From Spiractinospora alimapuensis (lineage in GTDB: Bacteria; Actinomycetota; Actinomycetes; Streptosporangiales; Streptosporangiaceae), in contig NZ_CP072467.1 of the NCBI RefSeq assembly GCF_018437505.1, forward strand, positions 3,430,010 to 3,494,009: 64,000 bases of DNA, read 5' to 3'. Positions 16,832 through 24,558 of this stretch are shown piece after piece. The notes below the pieces were generated by a model. That model worked only from the letters and a program-made list of their open reading frames with translations. It was not told where the DNA came from and made no database searches. The position numbers and the translations under genes are program-made. How positions within the stretch are numbered: the first letter of the stretch is position 1; each line of letters begins with the position of its first letter.

Positions 16832-17719
16832 ATGCGGACCGATCGGCTGGCCGGATACCAACCGGATGAGACCGACCAGGAGGAGCGGGTCATCCAACGC
16901 CGAGCCGCTTGGACAGCGGAACCGGTGACCATCATCCCGGCCGCGGGGGAGCCGACTCGCGACAGGTTCGTCGAGTTCGTCACTCCGGTGGAGCCACCCG
17001 GCCAGTCCGGCGTGGGCATCGTGGCACCATTCGACTTCGCCCTTGATCGGGAGCTGTGGCGATGGACGCCCGACAACGTATCCCTCTACGTCACCCGCCT
17101 GCCGTACACCACGGCGCCGGTGACGGTGGAGATGGCGTCGTCGCTCGCCGATGACGAGAACGTGGCGCGCGCGACCCAGGACCTGCTCGTCCCCGAGCCC
17201 CTCGTGGTCGCCTTCGCCTGTACGTCAGGCAGCTTCATCAACGGGCGTGAGGGCCAGGCCCGGTTACAGAACAGCATTACGGGTGCCGGCGCTCCCGCCG
17301 CGGTGACCACCTCGGGCGCGATGGTCGACGCGCTCAAGGCGCTGGACGTCAGCAAGGTCGCCATCGTGACGCCGTACGTGGACAGCGTGACCGAACGCCT
17401 CCTGCACTACCTCTCCGAGCACGGCGTGGAGAGCGTGTCCAGCGTCGGTCTGGGTCTGCTGAACCACATCTGGCGGGTCAGCTACTCCGAGGTCGTCCAG
17501 GCGGTCCGCGACGTGGACCGCCCCGAGGCCGAGGCGGTGTTCATTAGCTGTACCAACGTACTGACCTACGACATCATCGCTCCGCTCGAGCGGATGTTGG
17601 GAAAACCCGTCCTCACCGCCAACCAGGTGACCATGTGGGGCGCGCTGAACACCATCGGTCGCCAGGCGATCGGGTACGAGCAGCGGCTCATCGAGGACAC
17701 AGCTCAGACGGACGTCTGA
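16832..17719 (+). CDS. Maleate isomerase / EutA-like Asp-Glu racemase superfamily protein
   Basis: A 295-residue enzyme of the Asp/Glu/hydantoin racemase superfamily, nearest in pattern to maleate cis-trans isomerases, arylmalonate decarboxylases and EutA. It has two equivalent lobes, each with an active-site Cys: C130 in AFACTSGSFING and C240 in FISCTNVLTYD. Both cysteines are needed for isomerisation or racemisation in this superfamily, so an isomerase is more likely than a one-Cys decarboxylase. ATG at 16832 follows GGAGGTG. The first 50 residues extend beyond the usual fold. It is followed by a second, divergent member, and the surrounding genes suggest catabolism of a dicarboxylate. Confidence 0.82.
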   Translation: MRTDRLAGYQPDETDQEERVIQRRAAWTAEPVTIIPAAGEPTRDRFVEFVTPVEPPGQSGVGIVAPFDFALDRELWRWTPDNVSLYVTRLPYTTAPVTVEMASSLADDENVARATQDLLVPEPLVVAFACTSGSFINGREGQARLQNSITGAGAPAAVTTSGAMVDALKALDVSKVAIVTPYVDSVTERLLHYLSEHGVESVSSVGLGLLNHIWRVSYSEVVQAVRDVDRPEAEAVFISCTNVLTYDIIAPLERMLGKPVLTANQVTMWGALNTIGRQAIGYEQRLIEDTAQTDV

Positions 17720-17733
17720 GAACCGAGTAGGAC

Positions 17734-17759
17734 GACCGGGCGGAACACACTGCCCGGTC
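17734..17759 (+). other. Hairpin 1 between the two racemase-superfamily genes
   Basis: GACCGGGC at 17734-17741 pairs perfectly with GCCCGGTC at 17752-17759 (10-base loop). No T-run follows. It may attenuate or stabilise the message between the two genes. Confidence 0.45.
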
Positions 17760-17764
17760 CGTTT

Positions 17765-17794
17765 GTGACCGGTCCTTACCGAGCGACCGGTCAC
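17765..17794 (+). other. Hairpin 2 between the two racemase-superfamily genes
   Basis: GTGACCGGT at 17765-17773 pairs perfectly with ACCGGTCAC at 17786-17794 (12-base loop), five bases after hairpin 1 and 12 bases before the ribosome site of the next gene. It is also palindromic enough to be a protein-binding site. Confidence 0.45.
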
Positions 17795-17817
17795 CCATCA
17801 GCGTGAAGGGAGACCGC

Positions 17818-18573
17818 GTGGGCACCACGAGTCAGACGATCGGGTTCCTCTACCCCGGATACAGCGCCGAGGACGACTACCCCGCCTACCAGGAACTTCT
17901 CGGTGGGACACCCGAGCTGCGCGTCGTGCACACACTGATGCGCGAGGACGCGCACCGCGTGGACGCGCTCCTCGACGTCGGCGGTGCCGACGTGCTCGCC
18001 GAGGGCGCACGTCAGCTCACGGGCGCCGCGGCGGTGGTCTGGGCCTGCACCAGCGGAAGCTTCGTCTTCGGATGGCAGGGGGCCGAGGAGCAGGTCGCCG
18101 GCGTGGCCGACGCGTCGGGGGTTCCCGCCTCCAGCACGTCGTTCGCCTTCGTGAACGCGGCCCGACACCTCGGCGTCCGACGTGTCGCGGTCGCCGCCAC
18201 CTACCCGGAGGACGTCGCGGGACACTTCCGGGAGTTCCTCGCCACCGCCGGCATCGAGGTCCTGTCCCTCTCCAGCCGTGGGATCGTCACCGCGGCCGAG
18301 GTCGGACTGCTGGAGCGGGCCGACGTCATCGACTTCATCAGTGAGAACGACCACCCTGAGGCCGACGCCGTCCTCGTCCCGGACACGGCGCTGCACAGCG
18401 CGGGCCTCCTCGCCGATGCGGAGAAGCGGCTCGGCAAGCCCATCCTCACCGCGAACCAGGTGAGTGTGTGGGAGGGAATGCGTCTGGCGGGCGAACCCCT
18501 CCAGCGGGACGGACTCGGTCAGCTCTTCGCCAGTGAGGCCCCGGCCGCCACCACGGCGGTACTGCCGGGCTGA
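17818..18573 (+). CDS. Second EutA/arylmalonate-decarboxylase-like racemase superfamily protein, one Cys replaced
   Basis: A 251-residue protein of the same superfamily as its upstream neighbour. The first active-site Cys is kept (C77 in VWACTSGSFVFGW), but the second lobe reads VLVPDTALHS where the neighbour has ISCTNV, so the second Cys is replaced by D189. With one Cys only, simple two-base racemisation is unlikely; a decarboxylase, a lyase or a non-catalytic partner subunit is more plausible. GTG at 17818 has AAGGGAG five bases upstream and is preferred over GTG 17803. The C-terminal 30 residues are Ala-rich and probably flexible. It follows two intergenic hairpins. Confidence 0.78.
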   Translation: MGTTSQTIGFLYPGYSAEDDYPAYQELLGGTPELRVVHTLMREDAHRVDALLDVGGADVLAEGARQLTGAAAVVWACTSGSFVFGWQGAEEQVAGVADASGVPASSTSFAFVNAARHLGVRRVAVAATYPEDVAGHFREFLATAGIEVLSLSSRGIVTAAEVGLLERADVIDFISENDHPEADAVLVPDTALHSAGLLADAEKRLGKPILTANQVSVWEGMRLAGEPLQRDGLGQLFASEAPAATTAVLPG

Positions 18574-18652
18574 CCGTCACTCAACTACCAACCGACGAAG
18601 GCAATCCGGACAAACCGGTAATTTAGGACAATAAGGCAGGTGATGGAATGTT

Positions 18653-19333
18653 ATGAGTGCTCCTGGAAATCTTGTCCCCGTCCCCCGGAAGTCCACGGCC
18701 GCGCTGATCGCCGATCAGTTGCGGGCGGCGATCATGAGCGGTGTCCTGGCTCCCGGGGACCAACTGGGCGAGACGGAGCTCGCGACTCGGCTCGGCGTGA
18801 GCCGTGGCCCCCTGCGCGAGGCAATGCAACGTCTCGTCCAGGAAGGACTGCTGCGTTCGGAACGACACCGGGGGCTGTTCGTCATCGATCTGACGCACAA
18901 CGACGTACGGGACATCTACACCGCCCGATTGGCAGTGGAACGCTGTGCCTGCGAACTGGTGATGCGCGGCAACCGCGGCGAGGCCGTCGCACGGCTCACC
19001 GAGGCGCTCACCCGACTCCGGGAGGCCGCCCGAACCAGGGACCGGCTCGCCATGAGCGAGGCCGACCAGGCGTTCCACCAGACCCTCGTGAGTTCCTCGG
19101 GTAACTCCCGACTGGAACGCATGACCGAGACCCTGCTCGTGGAGACACGGATGTGCCTCACCGCGATGCAGAAGGTCTACCCCGAGCCCGCGGAACTCGT
19201 GGAGGAGCACGAGAAGCTCGTCGACGCCATCTCCGACGGCGACGAGGAGCTTCTTCTGCGCCTCATCGAGGAACACATGACTGACACCGTGCAGCGCATG
19301 AACCTACGCCACGACGACCAGCAGGCCAGTTGA
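18653..19333 (+). CDS. GntR-family transcriptional regulator (FadR/FCD type)
   Basis: A 226-residue regulator with an N-terminal winged helix (about residues 14-76; IADQLRAAIMSGVLAPGDQL, then TRLGVSRGPLREAMQRL) and a C-terminal all-helical FCD effector domain (about 88-215). The FCD metal-site pattern is visible: Asp and His in EADQAFHQTLV and later His residues in EEHEKLVDAI and EEHMTDTV. FCD regulators usually bind carboxylic acids and repress catabolic genes. It lies in the middle of the island, between two copies of the ATTGTCAACAAT palindrome (15.9 and 21.0 kb), so it is the natural candidate to bind them. Its own upstream region has no copy. Confidence 0.88.
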   Translation: MSAPGNLVPVPRKSTAALIADQLRAAIMSGVLAPGDQLGETELATRLGVSRGPLREAMQRLVQEGLLRSERHRGLFVIDLTHNDVRDIYTARLAVERCACELVMRGNRGEAVARLTEALTRLREAARTRDRLAMSEADQAFHQTLVSSSGNSRLERMTETLLVETRMCLTAMQKVYPEPAELVEEHEKLVDAISDGDEELLLRLIEEHMTDTVQRMNLRHDDQQAS

Positions 19334-19337
19334 CGGG

Positions 19338-19373
19338 AGGGGCACCCCGCACACCACGCGGGGTGCCCCCTTT
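19338..19373 (+). terminator. Strong hairpin after the GntR gene
   Basis: A 12-bp perfect stem (GGGGCACCCCGC at 19339-19350 with its complement at 19358-19369, 7-base loop) begins a few bases after the regulator stop and is followed by CCTTTC. It lies between convergent genes and can serve both. Confidence 0.8.
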
Positions 19374-19460
19374 CACGTTCTCGCCCCGTTCGATCGGTCG
19401 CCTGGACGGAACCGGCTCCCCTCTCCGGAGAGCCGGTCCATCAGTGTCACCGTTCCGGGG

Positions 19461-20930
19461 TCAGACGTTCCCGATCCCGACGTACTTCAGGTCCAGGAAC
19501 TCGTCGATCCCGACCCGGCCTCCCTCGCGGCCGAGGCCCGACTGCTTCACCCCACCGAAGGGCGCGGCCGGGTTGGACACCACTCCCTGGTTGAGGCCGA
19601 CCATTCCGGTCTCCAACGCCTCGCTGACCCGCAGGGACCGCGCGAGGTCCTGCGTGAAGACGTAGCTCACCAGACCGAACTCGGTGTCGTTGGCGAGCGT
19701 GATCGCCTCCTCCTCCGAGTCGAAGGTGAGAACCGGAGCCACAGGGCCGAAGATCTCGGTGGTCGACAGCTTGCTGGAGGGTTGGACGTCAGCGAGAACG
19801 GTCGGACGGTAGTAGTACCCGTCACCGTCGCCCCGCTCACCGCCGACCAGCACCCGCGCCCCGCGCTCGACCGCGTCGTCCACCAGCCCCTGCACCTTGT
19901 CCAACGCGGCGGAGTCGATCAGCGGACCGACCTGGACACCGTCCTCGGTGCCGCGCCCGACAGTGAGGGCCCCCATCCGCGCGCTCAGCCGCGTGGAGAA
20001 CTCCTCGGCGACGCTGGAGTGCACGTAGATACGGTTGGCGGCGGTGCACGCCTCACCGATGTTGCGCATCTTGGCCTGCATCGCGCCCTCGACCGCGGCG
20101 TCGAGGTCGGCGTCCTCGAACACCAGGAACGGCGCGTTCCCGCCCAGTTCCATGGACGTACGCAGAACCTTCTCCGAGGCCTGCCCCAGCAGCAGTCGCC
20201 CGACGGCGGTGGAGCCGGTGAACGACAGTTTCCGGATCCGCCCGTCCTTGATCAGCGGTTCGCTGACCTCTCCGGCGCTCGTCGTCGGCAGGACGCTCAG
20301 CACGCCCTCGGGCAGCCCGGCCTCGCGCAGGATGTCGGCGAGGGCCAGCGCGGACAGCGGGGTCTGCTGCGCCGGCTTCAGCACCATGGTGCAGCCGGCG
20401 GCCACGGCCGGTCCGATCTTCCGCGTCCCCATGGCCATGGGGAAGTTCCACGGAGTGATCAGCAGGCAGGGGCCGACCGGCTGACGCATGAGAAGAAAAC
20501 GCGACTGGCCATTTGGGGCGACCGAATAGCCACCATCGATGCGGACCGCTTCCTCGGCGAACCACCGGAAGAACTCCGCGGAGTAGGCGATCTCACCCTT
20601 GGCCTCGGCCAGGGGCTTGCCCATCTCCAACGTCATCAGCAGGGCGAGGTCGTCCTGCCGCTCCAACAGGAGGTCGTAGGCACGGCTGAGGATCTCGCCG
20701 CGCTGGCGCGGTGGATACTTGGCCCAACTGTCCTGGGTCGCGGCGGCGATGTCGAGGGCGGCGCGGGCGTCCGCCTCACCGGCGTCGGCCACCTCACACA
20801 AGGTTCGTCCGGTGGAGGGGTCCTCGACGGCGAACGTCCGCCCGGTCGAGGCGTCCCGCCACTGACCGCCCATGAAGAGCTGCTTTGATACCTGGTCGAC
20901 GACCACGGATTCACGTTCCGTCACTGCCAT
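19461..20930 (-). CDS. Succinate-semialdehyde dehydrogenase-like aldehyde dehydrogenase (GabD type)
   Basis: A 489-residue NAD(P)-dependent aldehyde dehydrogenase. Key parts are ITPWNFPMAM (oxyanion Asn), KPAQQTPLSALAL (cofactor Lys), FTGSTAVG, the general base in MELGGNAPFLVFEDADLD and the catalytic Cys in NIGEACTAANRIYVH. The LGGNAPF...DLDAAVEGA pattern and length fit GabD-like semialdehyde dehydrogenases; substrates could be succinate or related semialdehydes. ATG at 20930 follows GGAAAGGG. It diverges from the aminotransferase at 21086 with the operator-bearing region between, so both are probably regulated together. An aminotransferase plus semialdehyde dehydrogenase is the standard two-step exit for a gamma-amino acid. 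Confidence 0.88.
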   Translation of the reverse strand: MAVTERESVVVDQVSKQLFMGGQWRDASTGRTFAVEDPSTGRTLCEVADAGEADARAALDIAAATQDSWAKYPPRQRGEILSRAYDLLLERQDDLALLMTLEMGKPLAEAKGEIAYSAEFFRWFAEEAVRIDGGYSVAPNGQSRFLLMRQPVGPCLLITPWNFPMAMGTRKIGPAVAAGCTMVLKPAQQTPLSALALADILREAGLPEGVLSVLPTTSAGEVSEPLIKDGRIRKLSFTGSTAVGRLLLGQASEKVLRTSMELGGNAPFLVFEDADLDAAVEGAMQAKMRNIGEACTAANRIYVHSSVAEEFSTRLSARMGALTVGRGTEDGVQVGPLIDSAALDKVQGLVDDAVERGARVLVGGERGDGDGYYYRPTVLADVQPSSKLSTTEIFGPVAPVLTFDSEEEAITLANDTEFGLVSYVFTQDLARSLRVSEALETGMVGLNQGVVSNPAAPFGGVKQSGLGREGGRVGIDEFLDLKYVGIGNV

Positions 20931-21040
20931 GCCCAACCCTTTCCAGCAGCGTCGGGGAAACATCCCAGTTCAGGCCCGGATTTACGGGTTACCAGGGAGT
21001 TTCCTGGACACGATGTCTGTCGCGTTCGCGATGCACGCAG

Positions 21041-21055
21041 TATATTGTCAACAAT
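21041..21055 (+). promoter_or_regulatory. -10 box with overlapping GntR operator (copy 2)
   Basis: A -10-like TATATT (21041-21046) overlaps ATTGTCAACAAT (21044-21055), the same 12-base palindrome found at 15936-15947. It lies 30 bases before the aminotransferase start and about 110 bases before the divergent dehydrogenase start. No good -35 box is seen. Confidence 0.6.
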
Positions 21056-21085
21056 CCTACTAACCGTTGGGAACGAGGTTCGAGA

Positions 21086-22345
21086 ATGGCTGAGGAGACG
21101 GCCCAGCTCTCCGCGCGACTGAAGCAGGCTACGCCGGTGCTCGCCGCTCGCGGCGAGGGCGTGTATCTGTACGACGAGGACGATCGTCGCTACCTCGATT
21201 TCACGGCAGGAATCGGGGTCACGAGCACTGGACACTGCCACCCCCGGGTGGTCGAGGCCGCGCAGAACCAGGTCGCCACGCTGATCCACGGCCAGTACAC
21301 CACGGTTATGCACCGTCCCCTCCTGAAGCTCACCGAACGACTCGGCGAGGTTCTTCCGGCCGGCATCAACCGCCTGTTCTACGTCAACTCCGGCAGTGAG
21401 GCCGTGGAGGCCGCGCTGCGCCTCGCCCGTCAGGCGACCGGCCGGCAGAACGCGATCGTGTTCCAGGGGTCCTTCCACGGGCGCACGATGGCCGCGGCGT
21501 CGCTGACCACCTCGGGGGTCAAGATCCGGGCCGGGATCGGCCCGCTGATGCCGGGAGTCGCCGTCTCCCCGTTCCCCTACGCCTACCGGCTGGGAATGAC
21601 GGAGGACGAGGCGACCGAGTACGCGCTGCGGGAGCTGGACTACCTGTTCGCCACGGTGAGCGCGCCGCAGGACACCGCCGCGTTCTTCATCGAGCCGGTC
21701 CTCGGCGAGGGCGGATACGTCCCGGTGCCGCCCGCCTTCCTGCAGGGACTACGGGAGCGGGCCGAGCGACACGGGATCCTGCTGGTCGCGGACGAGGTCC
21801 AGACGGGATTCGGACGCACCGGAACCTTCTGGGGGCACGAGCACGCCGGCATCAGCCCTGACGTGGTGATCACCGCGAAGGGTCTGGCCAGTGGCTTCCC
21901 GATCTCGGCCATCGCCGCCCCGGCGGACATCATGGACAAGGCATGGCCGGGCTCCCAGGGAGGCACCTACGGCGGAAACGCGGTCGCGTGCGCTGCCGCG
22001 CTCGCCACCCTGGACGTGATCCAGGACGAGAAGCTGGTGGAGAACGCCGCCCAGATGGGCCGTCGACTGCGCCAGGGTCTGGAGAAGGTCGCCTCCACGA
22101 GCCCGGTCATCGGGGACGTCCGGGGAATCGGCCTCATGCAGGCGTCGGAGTTCGTGGACGCCGACGGCCAGCCCGACGCGGACTCCGCCACCCGTGCCCA
22201 CAAGGCCGCCGCCGACGCCGGCCTCCTCCTGCTGACCTGTGGTCCCCACGGCAACGTGGTCCGCATGATCCCCCCCCTGGTCGTCAACGCCGACCAGGTC
22301 GACGCCGCCGTCCAGATCTGGGACGACGCCGTCAACGGCCTGTGA
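21086..22345 (+). CDS. Class III PLP aminotransferase (GABA transaminase-like)
   Basis: A 419-residue fold-type I aminotransferase of the omega-amino acid class, like GabT/GabA. Landmarks are YLDFTAGIGVTSTGHCHP near the N-terminus, FYVNSGSEAVEAALRLAR (phosphate-binding), FHGRTMAA, LVADEVQTGFGRTG with the PLP-binding Asp, and the Schiff-base lysine in VITAKGLASGFP. It would move the terminal amino group of a gamma- or omega-amino acid to an oxo acid and yield a semialdehyde for the divergent GabD-like enzyme. ATG at 21086 has a GAGG ribosome site; the frame is open further left but crosses the operator, so an earlier start is unlikely. Confidence 0.88.
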   Translation: MAEETAQLSARLKQATPVLAARGEGVYLYDEDDRRYLDFTAGIGVTSTGHCHPRVVEAAQNQVATLIHGQYTTVMHRPLLKLTERLGEVLPAGINRLFYVNSGSEAVEAALRLARQATGRQNAIVFQGSFHGRTMAAASLTTSGVKIRAGIGPLMPGVAVSPFPYAYRLGMTEDEATEYALRELDYLFATVSAPQDTAAFFIEPVLGEGGYVPVPPAFLQGLRERAERHGILLVADEVQTGFGRTGTFWGHEHAGISPDVVITAKGLASGFPISAIAAPADIMDKAWPGSQGGTYGGNAVACAAALATLDVIQDEKLVENAAQMGRRLRQGLEKVASTSPVIGDVRGIGLMQASEFVDADGQPDADSATRAHKAAADAGLLLLTCGPHGNVVRMIPPLVVNADQVDAAVQIWDDAVNGL

Positions 22346-22407
22346 CCCACAGCCCGAACCAGTCGAACCCCCATGGCTCCCACCCAGAGCCGGCGGCGAA
22401 GACACCG

Positions 22408-22438
22408 AGTGCCCCTGGTGACACCCACCAGGGGCACT
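22408..22438 (+). terminator. Hairpin after the aminotransferase gene
   Basis: A 13-bp perfect stem (22408-22420 with 22426-22438, 5-base loop) lies about 60 bases after the stop codon, the end of the catabolic island. No T-run. Confidence 0.7.
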
Positions 22439-22567
22439 CCCCTATCCCGTCCCACCGCCACCCCGACGGCGGCGGTTACGCCGGAATAATGTGGTGTCAG
22501 CCCACTGTGCGCCCGTGGTAAAGTTGTCACCGTTGCCAGTTGGCGCAGGTCAACCGGCAGAACAACT

Positions 22568-22640
22568 GCACTCGTAGCTCAACGGATAGAGCATCTGACT
22601 ACGGATCAGAAGGTTGGGGGTTCGAATCCTCCCGAGTGCG
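22568..22640 (+). tRNA. tRNA-Arg (anticodon ACG)
   Basis: The 73-base cloverleaf has a 7-bp acceptor (GCACTCG with CGAGTGC), D-arm GCTC..GAGC, anticodon loop CTACGGA (anticodon ACG), and T-arm with GGTTCGAATCC. The discriminator is G and CCA is not encoded. A34 would be edited to inosine to read CGU, CGC and CGA. A strong terminator follows at 22657. Confidence 0.97.
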
Positions 22641-22656
22641 CCGCCTTGAGACAGCG

Positions 22657-22701
22657 CGACGAAGGCCCCGAGCAGAGGAAACTCACTCGGGGCCTTCGTC
22701 G
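22657..22701 (+). terminator. tRNA-Arg terminator
   Basis: A 16-bp perfect stem (22657-22672 with 22686-22701, loop of 13) followed by TTTCG, 16 bases past the tRNA. Confidence 0.88.
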
Positions 22702-22739
22702 TTTCGCGTCCGGCCCTGGGTCCTGGGTAGATCCCTCGC

Positions 22740-23102
22740 ATGGACACTGGAGCGATGGGCGCGCAGGAGTTCGAGGACCTGGTCAGTGCGTCGTTCGCCG
22801 AGTTGCCCGCATGGGTACGGAGAGCGGTGTCGGACGTGGCGCTGATGACGGATGACGACCCGCCCGCTGACTGGACTGGTCCCGGCCAGCTCTTGGGGCG
22901 GTTCTCCGGGGTTCCGACGACGGCACGCGGTGAGCGCGCCGGCGGGAGCCTGCCCAACCGCATTGAGCTCTACCGCGTTCCGATTCTGCGAGTGTCCCAC
23001 TCCCGCATGGAGGTGGTGGAGCAGATTCGTCGAGTGCTCCGGCACGAGATCGGCCACGCTCTTGGCCTGGGAGACGAGCGCCTCCGGGAGCTTGACTACT
23101 GA
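22740..23102 (+). CDS. Small zincin-like metallopeptidase (DUF1025 type)
   Basis: A 120-residue protein ending in the zinc-binding helix VLRHEIGHALGLGDERLRELDY, the HExxH plus downstream Asp pattern of the short metallopeptidase family common in actinobacteria (minigluzincin-like). The remainder (FEDLVSASFAELPAWVRRAVSDVALMTDD) matches the family's N-terminal helix and strand. Substrates of this family are unknown. No signal peptide or membrane segment, so it is cytoplasmic. ATG at 22740 has only a weak ribosome site; ATG 22758 is an alternative. It ends 33 bases before the convergent methyltransferase. Confidence 0.85.
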   Translation: MDTGAMGAQEFEDLVSASFAELPAWVRRAVSDVALMTDDDPPADWTGPGQLLGRFSGVPTTARGERAGGSLPNRIELYRVPILRVSHSRMEVVEQIRRVLRHEIGHALGLGDERLRELDY

Positions 23103-23135
23103 CCGACGGCCCTCCCTCCGGGAGCTCACACCCGC

Positions 23136-23900
23136 TCACCCGGCTTTCTCGACCTCGACGAGGAAGCGGGTGGAGTGGGCCACGAAGGAACCGTCGCGGT
23201 TGATCTGGTCGTGGAGGTCCTCGAGTCGGTCGCGGTAGCGCTCGACGGTGAAGTCGGGCACGGTCCAGATCACCTTTCGCAGAAAGTAGACCACCGCCCC
23301 CACGTCGAAGAACTCCATGCGCAGACGTTCGGAGCGCAGGTCCCGAACGGTGAGCCCGGCCGTGGCGGCCTCGGCGGTCTCGTCGTCGGGATGCCGGCGA
23401 CGACGCACGTCCTCAGGCTGGGGTCCGAGGAAGAACTCGACGAGCTCGAACGCGGTCGCGGGACCGACATGCTGCGCGAAGTAGGTTCCCCCCGGCCTGA
23501 GGACCCGTGCGATCTCCGACCACCACACGGTGGCGGGGTGCCTACTGGTCACCAGATCGAACGCACCGTCGGCGAACGGGAACGGTGGCTCCTCGGGGGC
23601 GGACACGACCACCACACCGCGCGGGTGGAGTCGAGCGGCGGCTCGGGCGACGTTCGGTGGCCACGCCTCCGTCGCCGCCATGGTGGGCGGGAACGCCGGG
23701 ACCGTGGCGAGGACCTCCCCGCCCCCGGTCTGGAGGTCCAGGGCGCTGGTGACCGTCGCCAACCGCGCCGCGAGGAGACGGTGGTACCCCCACGACGGCC
23801 GCTCCTCCGTGGCGCGCCCGTCCAGCCACGAGAAGTCCCACCCGTCCACGGACGCGGTAGCGGCCTCGGTCACCAGGTCGGCGAAGGTTCTGGAAGGCAT
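23136..23900 (-). CDS. Class I SAM-dependent methyltransferase
   Basis: A 254-residue methyltransferase. Motif I is altered: ALDLQTGGGEVLATVP, followed by strand 2 MAATEAWPPNVARAAARL, post-motif PFADGAFDLVTSRHPATVWWSEIARVLRPGG (motifs II-III of the UbiE/arsenite-type fold) and a C-terminal substrate region with RMEFFDVGAVVYFLRKVIW. The ..AEIARVLRPGGTYF.. pattern is typical of small-molecule methyltransferases. Similar proteins are widespread in actinomycetes with unknown acceptors. ATG 23900 has GGAAGAG about ten bases upstream. It is followed on its upstream side by a small membrane protein gene on the same strand. Confidence 0.85.
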   Translation of the reverse strand: MPSRTFADLVTEAATASVDGWDFSWLDGRATEERPSWGYHRLLAARLATVTSALDLQTGGGEVLATVPAFPPTMAATEAWPPNVARAAARLHPRGVVVVSAPEEPPFPFADGAFDLVTSRHPATVWWSEIARVLRPGGTYFAQHVGPATAFELVEFFLGPQPEDVRRRRHPDDETAEAATAGLTVRDLRSERLRMEFFDVGAVVYFLRKVIWTVPDFTVERYRDRLEDLHDQINRDGSFVAHSTRFLVEVEKAG

Positions 23901-23937
23901 CGACGTGAGCTCTCTTCCTGGTCGTGTCCGGGCGGCC

Positions 23938-24279
23938 TCACACCCCCATCGGTGTGTTGATCAGCGCGATGGCCCCGACGAGGAACAGCACGACGTAGAG
24001 GGCCAGCATGGTCCATCGTGCCGGCGTGAACGTCGGCCGCCTCGGAAGCAGCCACCCGACGACGACCGGGAGCAGACCCGCTCCCAGCATAGCCCTCCCG
24101 ACACCACGGTACGCCTCGGCCCGCGGGCATCCGTCCGCGCCACAGCTCGCGAGCGCCATGGCGGAGATGCCGAGAAGTGAGATGAGGACGATGGAGCCGG
24201 GGATGAGGAGCACGGTGGTGATGAGGGGCGGGAGCCACCACAAGTGGGCCCGCGGTGGGGGAGTTGGCGCGGGGTACAT
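23938..24279 (-). CDS. Small membrane protein of unknown function
   Basis: About 113 residues with three hydrophobic segments (around PPLITTVLLIPGSIVLISLLG, GRAMLGAGLLPVVVGWLL and WTMLALYVVLFLVGAIAL), a short Pro-rich cytoplasmic N-terminus and two Cys in a loop (ASCGADGCPRAE) that could form an extracellular disulfide. No family recognised. The start is uncertain: ATG 24279 has GGAGG only one base away, while GTG 24297 adds six residues. Part of a 19-base direct repeat covers the 5' end of this gene. It probably shares a transcript with the downstream methyltransferase. Confidence 0.6.
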   Translation of the reverse strand: MYPAPTPPPRAHLWWLPPLITTVLLIPGSIVLISLLGISAMALASCGADGCPRAEAYRGVGRAMLGAGLLPVVVGWLLPRRPTFTPARWTMLALYVVLFLVGAIALINTPMGV

Positions 24280-24285
24280 GCCTCC

Positions 24286-24304
24286 AGTGCAACACACCCG
24301 TTAG
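24286..24304. repeat. 19-base direct repeat, copy 1
   Basis: AGTGCAACACACCCGTTAG, identical to 24500-24518; the similarity extends left through ACATGCC with small differences. It overlaps the start region of the small membrane protein gene. Confidence 0.7.
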
Positions 24305-24445
24305 CCGGTCGCGCCCTTAGGGCCCCCGGGACCCTCGGGGCGTTCCGCTCCTTCGGTCTCGCCGGTCCGGGTGCGGAGAACACCTCCTGGTAGACCTCGG
24401 CCGTGCGCACCCACGTCGGCGTCGGAGCCTCTCCCCCAGGCCACC

Positions 24446-24479
24446 GTGCCCATCGGGGTTCTCACTCCCCGACGGGCAT
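24446..24479. terminator. Imperfect hairpin between repeat copies
   Basis: GCCCATCGGGG (24448-24458) pairs with CCCCGACGGGC (24467-24477) with one mismatch and an 8-base loop. It lies in the gap upstream of the small membrane protein gene and downstream of the DUF6506 gene, so it could end the latter's transcript. Confidence 0.4.
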
Positions 24480-24499
24480 CGTGAGAACACATGCCCCCT

Positions 24500-24518
24500 A
24501 GTGCAACACACCCGTTAG
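24500..24518. repeat. 19-base direct repeat, copy 2
   Basis: Identical to 24286-24304. On the minus strand both copies are followed by a potential short start region (Met-Cys-Cys-Thr), suggesting that the 5' end of the membrane-protein gene was duplicated. Confidence 0.7.
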
Positions 24519-24558
24519 TTAGGCCATGTTCGGCGCGGGGCGCGCGAAGCCCCCCGCC

